From a virus, in IMG/VR virus record IMGVR_UViG_3300044911_002321, positions 1-64,000 of that record: a DNA stretch of 64,000 nucleotides, one strand, 5' to 3'. Below are positions 56,177 through 64,000 of the stretch, one piece after another. Under the pieces are notes generated by a model. It saw nothing but the letters and a program-made list of their open reading frames with translations. It searched no databases and was not told where the DNA came from. Each line of letters opens with the position of its first letter. Within the stretch, counting starts at the first letter, position 1. Position numbers and translations under genes: made by a program.

Positions 56177-57181
56177 GTGACAATTAAACTTACAGACGCT
56201 GCTGAGTTCTTTAACAAAGAACAACATCAAATTGACGCATGGAATTGGCTCCAGTCTCAGTTAACACCTGAGGTCCTGGAGTCTTTTTCTGTTAAGTATC
56301 GCAATAAACCAATTAAGGAAAGCACCATTACTTGGGACGTTGTTGTTAAAACAGCAAAAAAAGCTGGTAGCGCATGGCCCGAATGTGTTGCTGCACAGTG
56401 GGCACTTGAATCTGGCTGGGGTCAACACACTTCTGGTAAAAACAATTACTTTGGATTAAAAGGATCTGGCTCTACGGTTGAAACAAAGGAATTTATCAAC
56501 GGTCAGTGGATCACAATCAAGGCTGGATTTATTGATTTTCCAGATTTAAAAACATGTGTTTCATACCTTGTTGATCGTTGGTACAAAGACTTTGATGGGC
56601 ACAAAGGTGTTAACAGGGCAGCCAGTAGAAATGAATGTGCACGTCTACTAGTCAAAGAAGGGTACGCTACTGATCCAGACTACAGTACAAAACTGATTCA
56701 GATCATGGATCGACAACTCCAAAACATTGGAGAGAAAAAAGATGCCGATCCGCACGCAAGTAATTTTACTCCTTGGAGCCCATTCACATATAAAATCACA
56801 CCTAACATCACCTATGGTGAATTAACTCTTAACCAAGAGGCTCGTCGTTTTACCAAGCAGTATCAATGTGCTGTAGCAAAAGAACTGTGTTTATTTTTGG
56901 AGCGGGTACGTAAACAGTTTGGGAATAAACCGTTAATTATTACAAGTGCCTCCAGGCCTGAGCCTATTAATACCCAAGTAGGCGGTGCAAAAAACAGCGA
57001 ACATACTTATAATTCACCATCAACAGGAGCAATTGATTTTTACGTAGATGGTGTTGACAGCAATGCAGTACAAGCTTGGTGCGATAAAAATTGGCCATAC
57101 TCATTAGGGTACGGCGCACCAAAAGGGTTTGTTCACGTTGGTATACGAGATGGAAACCCACGTGTTAGGTGGGATTACTGA
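56177..57181 (+). CDS. Bifunctional endolysin: glucosaminidase plus M15 peptidase
   Basis: Two wall-cutting domains. About 50-190 is a glucosaminidase (PF01832 type): ECVAAQWALESGWGQHTSGK with catalytic Glu near 78, then NNYFGLKG and SYLVDRWYKDF. About 210-334 is an M15-type peptidase: LIITSASRPEPINTQVGGAK, NSEHTYNSPSTGAIDFY (zinc His and Asp) and KGFVHVGIRDG with the last His. GTG start, no signal peptide. It faces the holin-like gene convergently. Confidence 0.88.
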   Translation: MTIKLTDAAEFFNKEQHQIDAWNWLQSQLTPEVLESFSVKYRNKPIKESTITWDVVVKTAKKAGSAWPECVAAQWALESGWGQHTSGKNNYFGLKGSGSTVETKEFINGQWITIKAGFIDFPDLKTCVSYLVDRWYKDFDGHKGVNRAASRNECARLLVKEGYATDPDYSTKLIQIMDRQLQNIGEKKDADPHASNFTPWSPFTYKITPNITYGELTLNQEARRFTKQYQCAVAKELCLFLERVRKQFGNKPLIITSASRPEPINTQVGGAKNSEHTYNSPSTGAIDFYVDGVDSNAVQAWCDKNWPYSLGYGAPKGFVHVGIRDGNPRVRWDY

Positions 57182-57183
57182 GA

Positions 57184-57372
57184 TCAACGCCGGCGACGAC
57201 GCTTTTCAGTGCCGGGTTCTTTGGCACACCCAACCACCAAAGCACATAATTCGATGATGCGGTAAGCTTTTACTGCAAGCGCGTCATCTTTTGGGGTTGG
57301 TGTTAAGGCGGTAATGACAGAAGCCGCTGCATGAACAGCGAGAGCAGCTTCGATATAGTTATTTACGTTCAT
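57184..57372 (-). CDS. putative holin, 62 aa
   Basis: MNVNNYIEAALAVHAAASVI then TALTPTPKDDALAVKAYRII and ELCALVVGCAKEPG, with a run of arginines at the end. The TPTPKDD turn between two weakly hydrophobic helices and the basic tail match small phage proteins I know as holin-like. Its position next to the endolysin supports a lysis role. Confidence 0.5.
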   Translation of the reverse strand: MNVNNYIEAALAVHAAASVITALTPTPKDDALAVKAYRIIELCALVVGCAKEPGTEKRRRRR

Positions 57373-57395
57373 GGTAAGTGTGGGTTTTCTTTATT

Positions 57396-57536
57396 CTACC
57401 GGTCAAACTCTCTTAGGTAATCCAAGTTTTCTTGCTCGGCAAAAAAATCTTGCCAATCTTCTTCAGTGGCTTCCGTAATTTTAGAAGGCACTGGTTTAGG
57501 TTCTTTGGGCTTTTGAGGAGGATCTAAAAGAGTCAT
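57396..57536 (-). CDS. small hypothetical protein, 46 aa
   Basis: MTLLDPPQKPKEPKPVPSK then an acidic helix EEDWQDFFAEQENLDYL. It overlaps the stop of the next gene upstream (ATGA), which supports it as a real, coupled gene. Confidence 0.6.
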   Translation of the reverse strand: MTLLDPPQKPKEPKPVPSKITEATEEDWQDFFAEQENLDYLREFDR

Positions 57537-57655
57537 ACGTCATACATGCGGCACCCTGATGCCGATGGATTTTTCATACAATAGCGCAACCAAGCAACAT
57601 GCGGATAATGTTTACGTGGTTTTTTACGAAATAAAGCAAGTAGCTTTTTGATCAT
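57533..57655 (-). CDS. small conserved-type protein, 40 aa
   Basis: MIKKLLALFRKKPRKHYPHV then AWLRYCMKNPSASGCRMYDV. Basic N-terminus and a WLRYCxxNPSAxxCRxYDV motif I recall from cyanophage small proteins. Overlaps both neighbours by 4 nt. Confidence 0.65.
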   Translation of the reverse strand: MIKKLLALFRKKPRKHYPHVAWLRYCMKNPSASGCRMYDV

Positions 57656-58560
57656 GGTCTGTTTGTTAGCGGAATAAAGACCTCAGGGAAACGATCGGTA
57701 TCTTGATGTTCCCTGCTCCATGCATTTTGCCAATCAGACAAGGAGTGGTCATGAATAGTATCGTAGTATGCATCATCACCTGGTTCTAAATCAATTTTGA
57801 AGTCATTGATATTGCTACTTGGAATGCGCGTGCCAATAAACCATGTGGAGTTGGGGCCAACGGTAACACTGCCCCCTGGAGATTCAATAACGCAAAGAGC
57901 TTCACTAAATGCGCCGCTATTGGGTGGAATAATAACTGCAGTGTCTACAGGACTAACAATCTCTGGAACATCAATTGTGTACTCTTGTAGTGCAACGCTG
58001 CCATCTACGTCTTCAAGTTCCCAAAATCCTTCTTGAGTGGTAGAAGCAGGCTCGATAACAACACCAACTTCGTAGTTAAGGGGTTCGTTGCGTGTAGACG
58101 AGATGCAAATTAAATAACTACCAACGCCTAAAGGAAAGTATCGGTCATCACCACGATCAAGCCGCAACCTATCAAAGGTGTTGTAAAGATCAGATTGAAC
58201 ACTCATTACCGTGTCAAGGTAAGGAATGTACACATCCCCTAGATTGTTAACACCATCAGTCAGTGAATCAGCCTGGAACACAGGCAAATCTGTCTGAGGG
58301 ATGTTGTTGAGATCATAAACGCTGACGTTGATGTATGTAGGGCGCGGCGGCCCTTTGGTAACAATGATCCAAGCAGGTGCCGAAAGGTTGACCTGGAACC
58401 AGTTGTTGTACGTACCGCCGCCAAACCCGTTGGTTTTTACTTGGTACTTTGCACCAAGATTACCACGTAAATAACGCAGCGAAAGCTGATCAAAAGTACC
58501 AAGTACTAATGGATTATTTTTAGTGCGTTGCTCTTGACTAACTACTGAATTCCTGGGCAT
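57652..58560 (-). CDS. putative virion (tail/neck) protein, 302 aa
   Basis: Start MPRNSVVSQEQRTKNNP at ATG 58560. Beta-rich: LSLRYLRGNLGAKYQVKTNG, YNNWFQVNLSAPAWIIVTKG, RYFPLGVGSYLICISSTRNE, VGPNSTWFIGTRIPSSN. Composition and motifs fit a structural protein of cyanophages; it is unusual in being on the minus strand, away from the main virion block. Confidence 0.55.
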   Translation of the reverse strand: MPRNSVVSQEQRTKNNPLVLGTFDQLSLRYLRGNLGAKYQVKTNGFGGGTYNNWFQVNLSAPAWIIVTKGPPRPTYINVSVYDLNNIPQTDLPVFQADSLTDGVNNLGDVYIPYLDTVMSVQSDLYNTFDRLRLDRGDDRYFPLGVGSYLICISSTRNEPLNYEVGVVIEPASTTQEGFWELEDVDGSVALQEYTIDVPEIVSPVDTAVIIPPNSGAFSEALCVIESPGGSVTVGPNSTWFIGTRIPSSNINDFKIDLEPGDDAYYDTIHDHSLSDWQNAWSREHQDTDRFPEVFIPLTNRP

Positions 58561-59257
58561 ATGAACCGTAATACAGCTCCTGTGTATCATCATAATCCGG
58601 GGTGTTTTTATTCACCAACGGATGTTGAATCGTTTGTTTGTACTTGGCTTTCATAATGGGTTCAGGTGTTTCTTTTAGCTGGTTATCTGCAGCGTGCATT
58701 AATTTGCTGGGGTCAAACGTGTGATGGAACGGTTGGATCTCAACGGGTGGGAAGGTGCGATTCCAACTTGAAATCATATGCAAAGGATTAAGACAATCTT
58801 TATTTCGGCACGTACGTGTTACAACCATTTTGCCGACATCTCCCCATGCACATTGATAAATGACTTTATGTGCACTAATGTTTTCAGCTAGGTTTTTACT
58901 GTTAGCAGAACGATAGGAAGGAAAACGAATGCGCGACTTTGTTAACGCAGGTGCTTCCCAGCACTCTTCAAAATCTTTTACAGGTATCTTGCTCCAGATG
59001 GATAGCAAGCGATGTTTGTACAAGCCATCAATGTAGTTGATGTCAAAACCACAGTTGTTATTGGAAATTTTACGAACACATTCGTAACACCAGTGATAGG
59101 TTTTGTCACGAATGGTATGCCCATGGGGGCATATAAATCCCCTGTAATAACCGTGTGCACTTAACTGTGCATCCGTAAGTAACTCAATGTTGGCGACGTA
59201 CCGGAAAGGCGACAGTACAGAAGCCAGTTCGTTGATGCGTTTGGTGTAGTTGGCCAT
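58538..59257 (-). CDS. HNH-type protein, 239 aa
   Basis: N-terminal Cys/His module (ICPHGHTIRDKTYHWCYECV), later a second part with SAHKVIYQCAWGDVGKMVVT and CRNKDCLNPLHMISSWNR. The 'AHK/R ... C.NP.H' pattern is that of cyanophage HNH proteins. Possibly a homing nuclease. C-terminus overlaps the next gene by 23 nt. Confidence 0.65.
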   Translation of the reverse strand: MANYTKRINELASVLSPFRYVANIELLTDAQLSAHGYYRGFICPHGHTIRDKTYHWCYECVRKISNNNCGFDINYIDGLYKHRLLSIWSKIPVKDFEECWEAPALTKSRIRFPSYRSANSKNLAENISAHKVIYQCAWGDVGKMVVTRTCRNKDCLNPLHMISSWNRTFPPVEIQPFHHTFDPSKLMHAADNQLKETPEPIMKAKYKQTIQHPLVNKNTPDYDDTQELYYGSYAQEFSS

Positions 59258-59259
59258 GA

Positions 59260-59688
59260 TTAGGAACTGAGTGGGTTGCCGATAAGGCGTTGGTATTTGT
59301 GGAAGGACATACCGTTCTCCAGGTTGTAGACCAGCTCTCCTTCGGCGTTACGTGTGCGGCGTCGGTATGAAGGCGCAGGACGGGTGCGGCGTTGTTTGAG
59401 GGCTAGTTCCTGACGGTTGTCGTACGTGACGTTGGAGGGGTCGTGAACGACGTCTGCGTTCCCTGGATCGCTACCAGTACGTAAGTAGTACACGATGCGA
59501 TGCGCTTGGTACCGTGCGCCGCAAAGAGAGACGTAACAGTACTTGCCATGCTGCCGGCCAGCCATGTCACCGGGCTTGTGACCACGTGCTTGCGTCTTCC
59601 ACGCAAGACCTGTCGCGTATTGATCAGAGAGCTCTAGCTGGTCCTGTACGTACCAAAGCGGAAGCATCTCTAGGTAGGTGCGTGCCAT
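59260..59688 (-). CDS. HNH-type endonuclease, 142 aa
   Basis: Start MARTYLEMLPLWYVQDQ at 59688 (the open frame runs 12 codons further upstream; AGGAGG lies only 2 nt before this ATG). Pattern YATGLAWKTQARGHKPGDMA, YQAHRIVYYLRTGSDPGNAD, VVHDPSNVTYDNRQELALK: an HNH of the same type as 52845-53408. C-terminus basic. Confidence 0.72.
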   Translation of the reverse strand: MARTYLEMLPLWYVQDQLELSDQYATGLAWKTQARGHKPGDMAGRQHGKYCYVSLCGARYQAHRIVYYLRTGSDPGNADVVHDPSNVTYDNRQELALKQRRTRPAPSYRRRTRNAEGELVYNLENGMSFHKYQRLIGNPLSS

Positions 59689-59754
59689 GACCTCCTGGTG
59701 GTGGGGACCATGACACTGTACCACTGTTGGGAAGTGTACGCAAGAGAAACTGTG

Positions 59755-59977
59755 AATACCGGCTTGTGGAGGGGTGAATACCGCCTTATTTACTTAGATA
59801 TAGGGTTTCATACTGTGTTGAAAAAGTGTTGCACCTCTGTGTGGCTTCATGATTTTTTCCACAAATGCAACACTGTTTTAACAACGTATGAAACCCTATA
59901 GAGGGTTAGATAAGGCTGTATTCATCCTTGAATAGGACGGTATTCATTGTTTTACCCCTCTCCGTACGTTTTCCACA
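59755..59977. repeat. iteron/palindrome element, copy B
   Basis: Non-coding, between two minus-strand genes. Arms TTAGATATAGGGTTTCATAC (59794-59813) and GTATGAAACCCTATA plus GAGGGTTAGATAAG (59886-59914), extended inward by GTGTTGAAAAAGTGTTGCA and its near-complement. Flanked by GAATACCGnCTTAT-type motifs (59755, 59776 and, inverted, 59914, 59935). Exact DnaA boxes TTTTCCACA at 59855-59863 and 59969-59977. Counterpart of 9736-9945. Confidence 0.72.
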
Positions 59978-59998
59978 GTACATACGTACCATCAAACG

Positions 59999-61261
59999 TC
60001 ACTTGCCAAGTTTCCGGGTCTTCGTACGGTCCTTCCGTTCCTTCCGTTTTTCTTTAGGTTCTGCCACAGGTTCAGGGTCTTGGGACAACACCTCCTCAAA
60101 GATGCCACCAAATTGAGACGCAACTGTGTCCCATGAGAACTGCGTATCCATCACTCGTTCCCGGCAACGTGTGCCCACCCATTCACGAATACCTTTGTCT
60201 TGGTACAGATACTCCAGAATCTCAGCGAGGTGGTCAGAGGACGGGCATGGCATCTCACGTGCGTAGTTGGTATCCACATCAACGTGGTCACAACGAATCA
60301 ATTCGCCATAGCCCTCAAAGATTTCTTTGCAGGACGTATGGTCGGGCACTACTTGCGGCACACCACAGGCAGCGTGTTCAAAGTTGACAAGCCCCCAGCC
60401 CTCACCCTTACAGGTGTTGACGCCCACGTCACATGCGTTGTAGATGGTGTTAAGCATCTCCACCGATACGTTCGGCGGCCCATCCGATTGCGTCGTCATG
60501 ATGATGCGTCCGTTCGGATCAAGACCCACCCTTGACATCTCTCTGGCAAACACACCCATCAGATCCCAACCTTGGTCTTTGAGACCCATGTGGAGGTAGA
60601 GCTGTGCTTCTGGTTTATTGACGGCAAACTTGGCAAAGGCTTTGATTGTGATGTCTTGCCGTTTGCGGAATTGATTCCTGTTCCCATTGAACACAATGAA
60701 GATGTCTTCTTTAAGTCCAAGCTTGCGACGGCATTCATTCTTATCCATGGGATAGAACTGCCCTGGTGTCACACCATGAGGAATGACGGCAATTGGCTTA
60801 TAGATGCCGCCTTTCACAAATTCGTGTGCACCAAATTCTGTGTACGAAATAATGGCGTCCCAATCATTAGCAGTTTCATCTAGGCAACCAATCCAGCCAT
60901 ACGAATCCATTGGTGCGTAACCAACGAATTTAAATTTCCCTTGCTTATGCAGGTCTTGGATCTGACGGTATTGCTCATTAATGATCCACATATCATTGAT
61001 CGTAAATACCACGTCGGGTTGTTCACGTTCAACGATCTCACGAATGCGTTGCTCACCAAAGGGTGCGGTCTGATGACGATTGGATGACGGGTACATCTTG
61101 TACTCCTCTTGCAAAGGCGTTGGATCACCCCACCAGTTATTACCTAAGACAACGATTTCAAAGTCGTCTTTCAAACGGGAGATAACATTCTCGGTCACAC
61201 GTGAAAACCCGGTCATGGCAACGATGTCACCACACCACAAAAGTTTTGCTTTCTTAGACAT
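59999..61261 (-). CDS. GT4-family glycosyltransferase, 420 aa
   Basis: Two-domain GT-B enzyme. N-terminal LLWCGDIVAMTGFSRVTENV; linker YKPIAVIPHGVTPGQFYPMD; C-terminal nucleotide-sugar site with FNGNRNQFRKRQDITIKAFA and CKGEGWGLVNFEHAACGVPQ (E-x7-E), VVPDHTSCKE. It ends in a Lys/Arg-rich tail. Start MSKKAKLLW at 61261. It could modify phage DNA bases, virion proteins or the host surface; the sequence does not tell which. Confidence 0.85.
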   Translation of the reverse strand: MSKKAKLLWCGDIVAMTGFSRVTENVISRLKDDFEIVVLGNNWWGDPTPLQEEYKMYPSSNRHQTAPFGEQRIREIVEREQPDVVFTINDMWIINEQYRQIQDLHKQGKFKFVGYAPMDSYGWIGCLDETANDWDAIISYTEFGAHEFVKGGIYKPIAVIPHGVTPGQFYPMDKNECRRKLGLKEDIFIVFNGNRNQFRKRQDITIKAFAKFAVNKPEAQLYLHMGLKDQGWDLMGVFAREMSRVGLDPNGRIIMTTQSDGPPNVSVEMLNTIYNACDVGVNTCKGEGWGLVNFEHAACGVPQVVPDHTSCKEIFEGYGELIRCDHVDVDTNYAREMPCPSSDHLAEILEYLYQDKGIREWVGTRCRERVMDTQFSWDTVASQFGGIFEEVLSQDPEPVAEPKEKRKERKDRTKTRKLGK

Positions 61262-61281
61262 TAGATCGGAATAACTCCGAC

Positions 61282-61644
61282 CTACTCTACACAATTACTT
61301 GGTTCAATTGATCGCACAAGCTCTTTTTCTTCCGCTGTTGTTGCCTTGAGTTTTGATTTCAAAAATTCTGCAGCACGATGAGTAAGTGTCGTATCACCAC
61401 AGGTGTATAAATCGACTGCTGCATAGCCTACTTCTGGCCACGTGTGGATAGATGCGTGGGATTCAGACAGTAGTGCCAACAATGTAACGCCTTGCGGCTC
61501 GAATTTCTCACCAAAGATACGTAAGATATTTGCTCCCGCCAAAACAAGAGAAGCTTCCAGCAAACGCTGGAGCTCCTCATAGTTATCTAAAAGGTTTTGA
61601 TCACAACCATAAAGGTCAAGGATCAAATGACGACCGTTGCTCAA
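61282..61644 (-). CDS. speD: S-adenosylmethionine decarboxylase proenzyme
   Basis: Makes decarboxylated AdoMet for spermidine synthesis. 120 residues as in the bacterial short class. LLSESHASIHTWPE (about 59-72) contains the self-cleavage site between Glu61 and Ser62; Ser62 becomes the pyruvoyl cofactor. TCGDTT near 81-86 holds the conserved Cys. speD is a known auxiliary metabolic gene of cyanophages. Its start overlaps the primase-helicase stop by 4 nt. Confidence 0.93.
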   Translation of the reverse strand: MSNGRHLILDLYGCDQNLLDNYEELQRLLEASLVLAGANILRIFGEKFEPQGVTLLALLSESHASIHTWPEVGYAAVDLYTCGDTTLTHRAAEFLKSKLKATTAEEKELVRSIEPSNCVE

Positions 61645-64000
61645 TGGTTTGTCGCAATGTATTCCTCCATTATCGCAGGGTTAACACCGTACATTTCTTT
61701 GTACTTGGCAGGGTCTGCAGCTACTTCCAGGATGGAGGGGTAACACTTGTAGTCATCCCTGACACCATCACGTATCAAGATATTGTGAATTACCAGCCCA
61801 TTGGTTTTTTTGGTTGCGTAGACATTTAGTTTCAGTTGGTTTTTACAGATGTCCATAAGTAGGACCTCAAAGCGAGAACGCCCCGATACACCAACATTGG
61901 CACTACGACAATGCTCTGCGTAAGACGGATACACCTGCGTGGTCCAGTCGACATAGTAATTGACACCCCCTGGTGAAGGTTTACACATACCCATAGCAAC
62001 TTCCGCCCCGGGCACAAAGATGACGCGTTTATCCAGCCAATCTAAAATTGGGTTGGAACGAATGGCTTGATCCTTCTCATAAGCCTGGAAGAAGTCAACG
62101 TGCTTTGATGTCTCCATCAAGTAGTCACGCATTTCCGATTCAGACATAGCCAGGATCCAGTTGACAAGTCCTGGAAGCAAGGGTGCAAAATCTCCTTCAG
62201 GAGTACCCTTACTATCGAAACCCATTAAGGTACGTTGTTGCGCTTGCCCACCAGTGAAAGGACGGTCGAACGGAATAGTGAGGCGACGACGAGCAAGACC
62301 AGAGGTGTAGTCGGTGGATTGAATTGCTTCGTTAGCAGTAATGATGACAACACCTTGGAACTGGAAAGGCTCCAGTTGATCTGCTTGGTACTTGAACTCA
62401 GAACGAATCCAGTCACCACCAGTGATGGCTTTTAGTTTTGAAACACTGCCACCATAACGGTCAGAGTCTTGGAACAGAATGATTTTCTTACCCATGAAAC
62501 TTGCAGTTTCAAATCGGTTTTTCTCAATCTGTTCTAGCTCTGTGGAGCAGACGTTACGTTTACCTACCAATGCAACACATAGGTTTGCGTAGGTGGACTT
62601 ACCAGATTTACCAGGACCAACCAACTCAAGAAACTTCTGGAGTTCGTGGCGACCAAGAAGAGTTGCTCGCAGCCATGCACGAAGAACTTGCGTACGTTTT
62701 TCAGAACCATGCTGCGTGTAACGAAGCCAATCAATGATCGGTTCGCAGGTTGCTTGAGGGTTATAGGCATATGGCATTTGCTGCGTCATATGCAAATTAC
62801 GGTCAAATGGCCGGAGTTCCTTTGTTGCAACGTCAAGAACACCGTTGGTAAATAGAAGGACATCCGTTGCCTCGTGCCATTTATCGCACGGGACCATTGC
62901 TTGCAGTTGCTTGAACATATCATCAAGCATTTGAAAGCTAAACCCTTCGCGTAACCAACCACTAGTAATGAGAGCTTGTAGCTTGGAACGGATATCACCA
63001 AGCATTTCAATCTTGCTTACCTTGTTCCATAAACCCTGACTAGGGTCATACATAAAGAATTGATTGTGCGGAAGACTAAAGAGCAGATTGTTTGCATAGA
63101 TTCCAAGTAGTTTGTCCGCAACTTCATTCTTAGGTTGCCTGAGTTCCTTCTCTTTATTTTTCTTGGTGCTTTTAGGTTGTACATCATCGCCATAGTCTTC
63201 GATGTTCATTAGAGTTGTGTCGGTTGGAGTTGCAGTGTTGAGAAGGCGATTCATTTCTTCTTCCACATTTCTTTCGATTTCGGGAAGAATGCTTGCCGCC
63301 AGATTAATCGTAGCATCGTCAGGGGAGGAAACCTTGTCTTCCTGCGGACGTTTCCATCCATTCTGCTCAGCCAGATGGTAAAGCGTACCAATGCCCCGGC
63401 CACCACCTTTTGTAAAGGATAACCAACGCTTATGGCATTCGTTCTCTTTGTATTTGTCACTTTGTTTGGACCATTCATCCCATTGATCAAGCAGGGATTC
63501 ATCCAATTCATGGAGCGACTGTCCGATCGCAATCCAGATGTCATAGTCATCGACTGCCTCAATGGGGAGTGCCCACATCGCAGCAACTGCCAATTGCATA
63601 TCCCGTTCCAATCCAATGCGACTGGTGATTGCGAACGAGTTACCGATGATGCGTGAGACTTCTTCAGCAGGACGCCCTTGTTTTGCATTCCTGGTAATGA
63701 TGCCATTCAATACCCAATCCGGAAGTTCAGGCAATTTGTCTGCCCATTCAAATCCCAAACCTTCGGCAGTGAAGTAACCTTGCGTATCTGGATGTGCACC
63801 CATCAATACGCCTTGGTGCCGCTTCCACAAGATTTCAAGTTTTTCCATGGACCCCTGCGAGGTCCATGTGTATTTGTTACGAATGAAATGCTTTTGTTTT
63901 TCTTTACTTACTTTGTAGAGGCGACGCTCTCGGCCTGCTTTGCCACTGAGGATGGTAAGGGTGGGAGGCAACGCATCGAGTATGGGGAGGTTTGAGATTT
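61641..64000 (-). CDS. Primase-helicase (prim-pol/PriCT/SF3), 5' end outside window
   Basis: The frame stays open to the right edge; the visible start of the protein (LDALPPTLTILSGKAGRERR) is the end of a bifunctional primase-polymerase domain, so the real start is beyond 64000. Then a PriCT-2-like part (YDIWIAIGQSLHELDESLLD, GGGRGIGTLYHLAEQNGW). Last is an SF3/D5 helicase with Walker A GPGKSGKST (about 450 residues in), QDSDRYGG, VVIITANEA and arginine finger RRRLTIPF. Replicative helicase-primase. Confidence 0.9.
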   Translation of the reverse strand, partial: ISNLPILDALPPTLTILSGKAGRERRLYKVSKEKQKHFIRNKYTWTSQGSMEKLEILWKRHQGVLMGAHPDTQGYFTAEGLGFEWADKLPELPDWVLNGIITRNAKQGRPAEEVSRIIGNSFAITSRIGLERDMQLAVAAMWALPIEAVDDYDIWIAIGQSLHELDESLLDQWDEWSKQSDKYKENECHKRWLSFTKGGGRGIGTLYHLAEQNGWKRPQEDKVSSPDDATINLAASILPEIERNVEEEMNRLLNTATPTDTTLMNIEDYGDDVQPKSTKKNKEKELRQPKNEVADKLLGIYANNLLFSLPHNQFFMYDPSQGLWNKVSKIEMLGDIRSKLQALITSGWLREGFSFQMLDDMFKQLQAMVPCDKWHEATDVLLFTNGVLDVATKELRPFDRNLHMTQQMPYAYNPQATCEPIIDWLRYTQHGSEKRTQVLRAWLRATLLGRHELQKFLELVGPGKSGKSTYANLCVALVGKRNVCSTELEQIEKNRFETASFMGKKIILFQDSDRYGGSVSKLKAITGGDWIRSEFKYQADQLEPFQFQGVVIITANEAIQSTDYTSGLARRRLTIPFDRPFTGGQAQQRTLMGFDSKGTPEGDFAPLLPGLVNWILAMSESEMRDYLMETSKHVDFFQAYEKDQAIRSNPILDWLDKRVIFVPGAEVAMGMCKPSPGGVNYYVDWTTQVYPSYAEHCRSANVGVSGRSRFEVLLMDICKNQLKLNVYATKKTNGLVIHNILIRDGVRDDYKCYPSILEVAADPAKYKEMYGVNPAIMEEYIATNH

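Overview
This window reads as part of a lytic, probably short-tailed phage of a cyanobacterium. The phage assignment rests on a packaging and capsid module (terminase large subunit, portal, scaffold-like protein, major capsid protein), two fibre genes, two lysins, and replication and nucleotide genes (DNA polymerase exonuclease domain, primase-helicase, ThyX, dCTP deaminase). I found no tape measure, sheath or integrase. The cyanobacterial host is an inference from an NblA-like protein (46754-47050), copies of the cyanobacterial-type DnaA box TTTTCCACA, SpeD, and several small families that I associate with cyanophages. Both ends cut a replication gene: DNA polymerase on the left and primase-helicase on the right.

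Layout. 1-16.5 kb (minus strand): DNA polymerase start, a GP88-family protein, ThyX, a PcfJ-like protein, a GIY-YIG nuclease, two HTH proteins, an SSB-like protein and about 30 small unknown genes. Many of these genes are separated by structured RNA elements. These include a genuine tRNA-Leu(UAA), six copies of one hairpin family, and five tRNA-like structures, followed by repeated leader hairpins. 15.8-16.6 kb: non-coding strand switch with two tandem DnaA boxes and a terminator. 16.6-46.7 kb (plus): virion genes. First come about ten alanine/glycine-rich or charged putative internal virion proteins, then terminase, portal, scaffold and capsid, then head-completion and tail proteins, a 944-residue virion protein and a T4-type lysozyme. 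47.0-50.6 kb (mostly minus): DUF3310, dCTP deaminase, a degenerate Dam-like methyltransferase and an excisionase-like HTH protein. 50.6-57.2 kb (plus): two tail fibres bracketed by HNH nucleases, then a glucosaminidase/M15 endolysin. 57.2-64 kb (minus): holin-like protein, a virion-like protein, two HNH-type proteins, a glycosyltransferase, SpeD and the primase-helicase.

The most unusual features are: (1) the intergenic RNA elements of the left arm, several with a tRNA-like acceptor/T-arm minihelix of about 12 bp and with the upstream stop codon inside the fold; (2) a ~200-bp palindromic, iteron-bearing element present at both 9.74 and 59.76 kb; (3) a 518-nt out-of-frame overlap between the portal and scaffold-like genes; (4) an NblA-like gene. 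Seven homing-type nucleases (GIY-YIG or HNH) interrupt the map. All functions come from reading the sequence; no searches were run.
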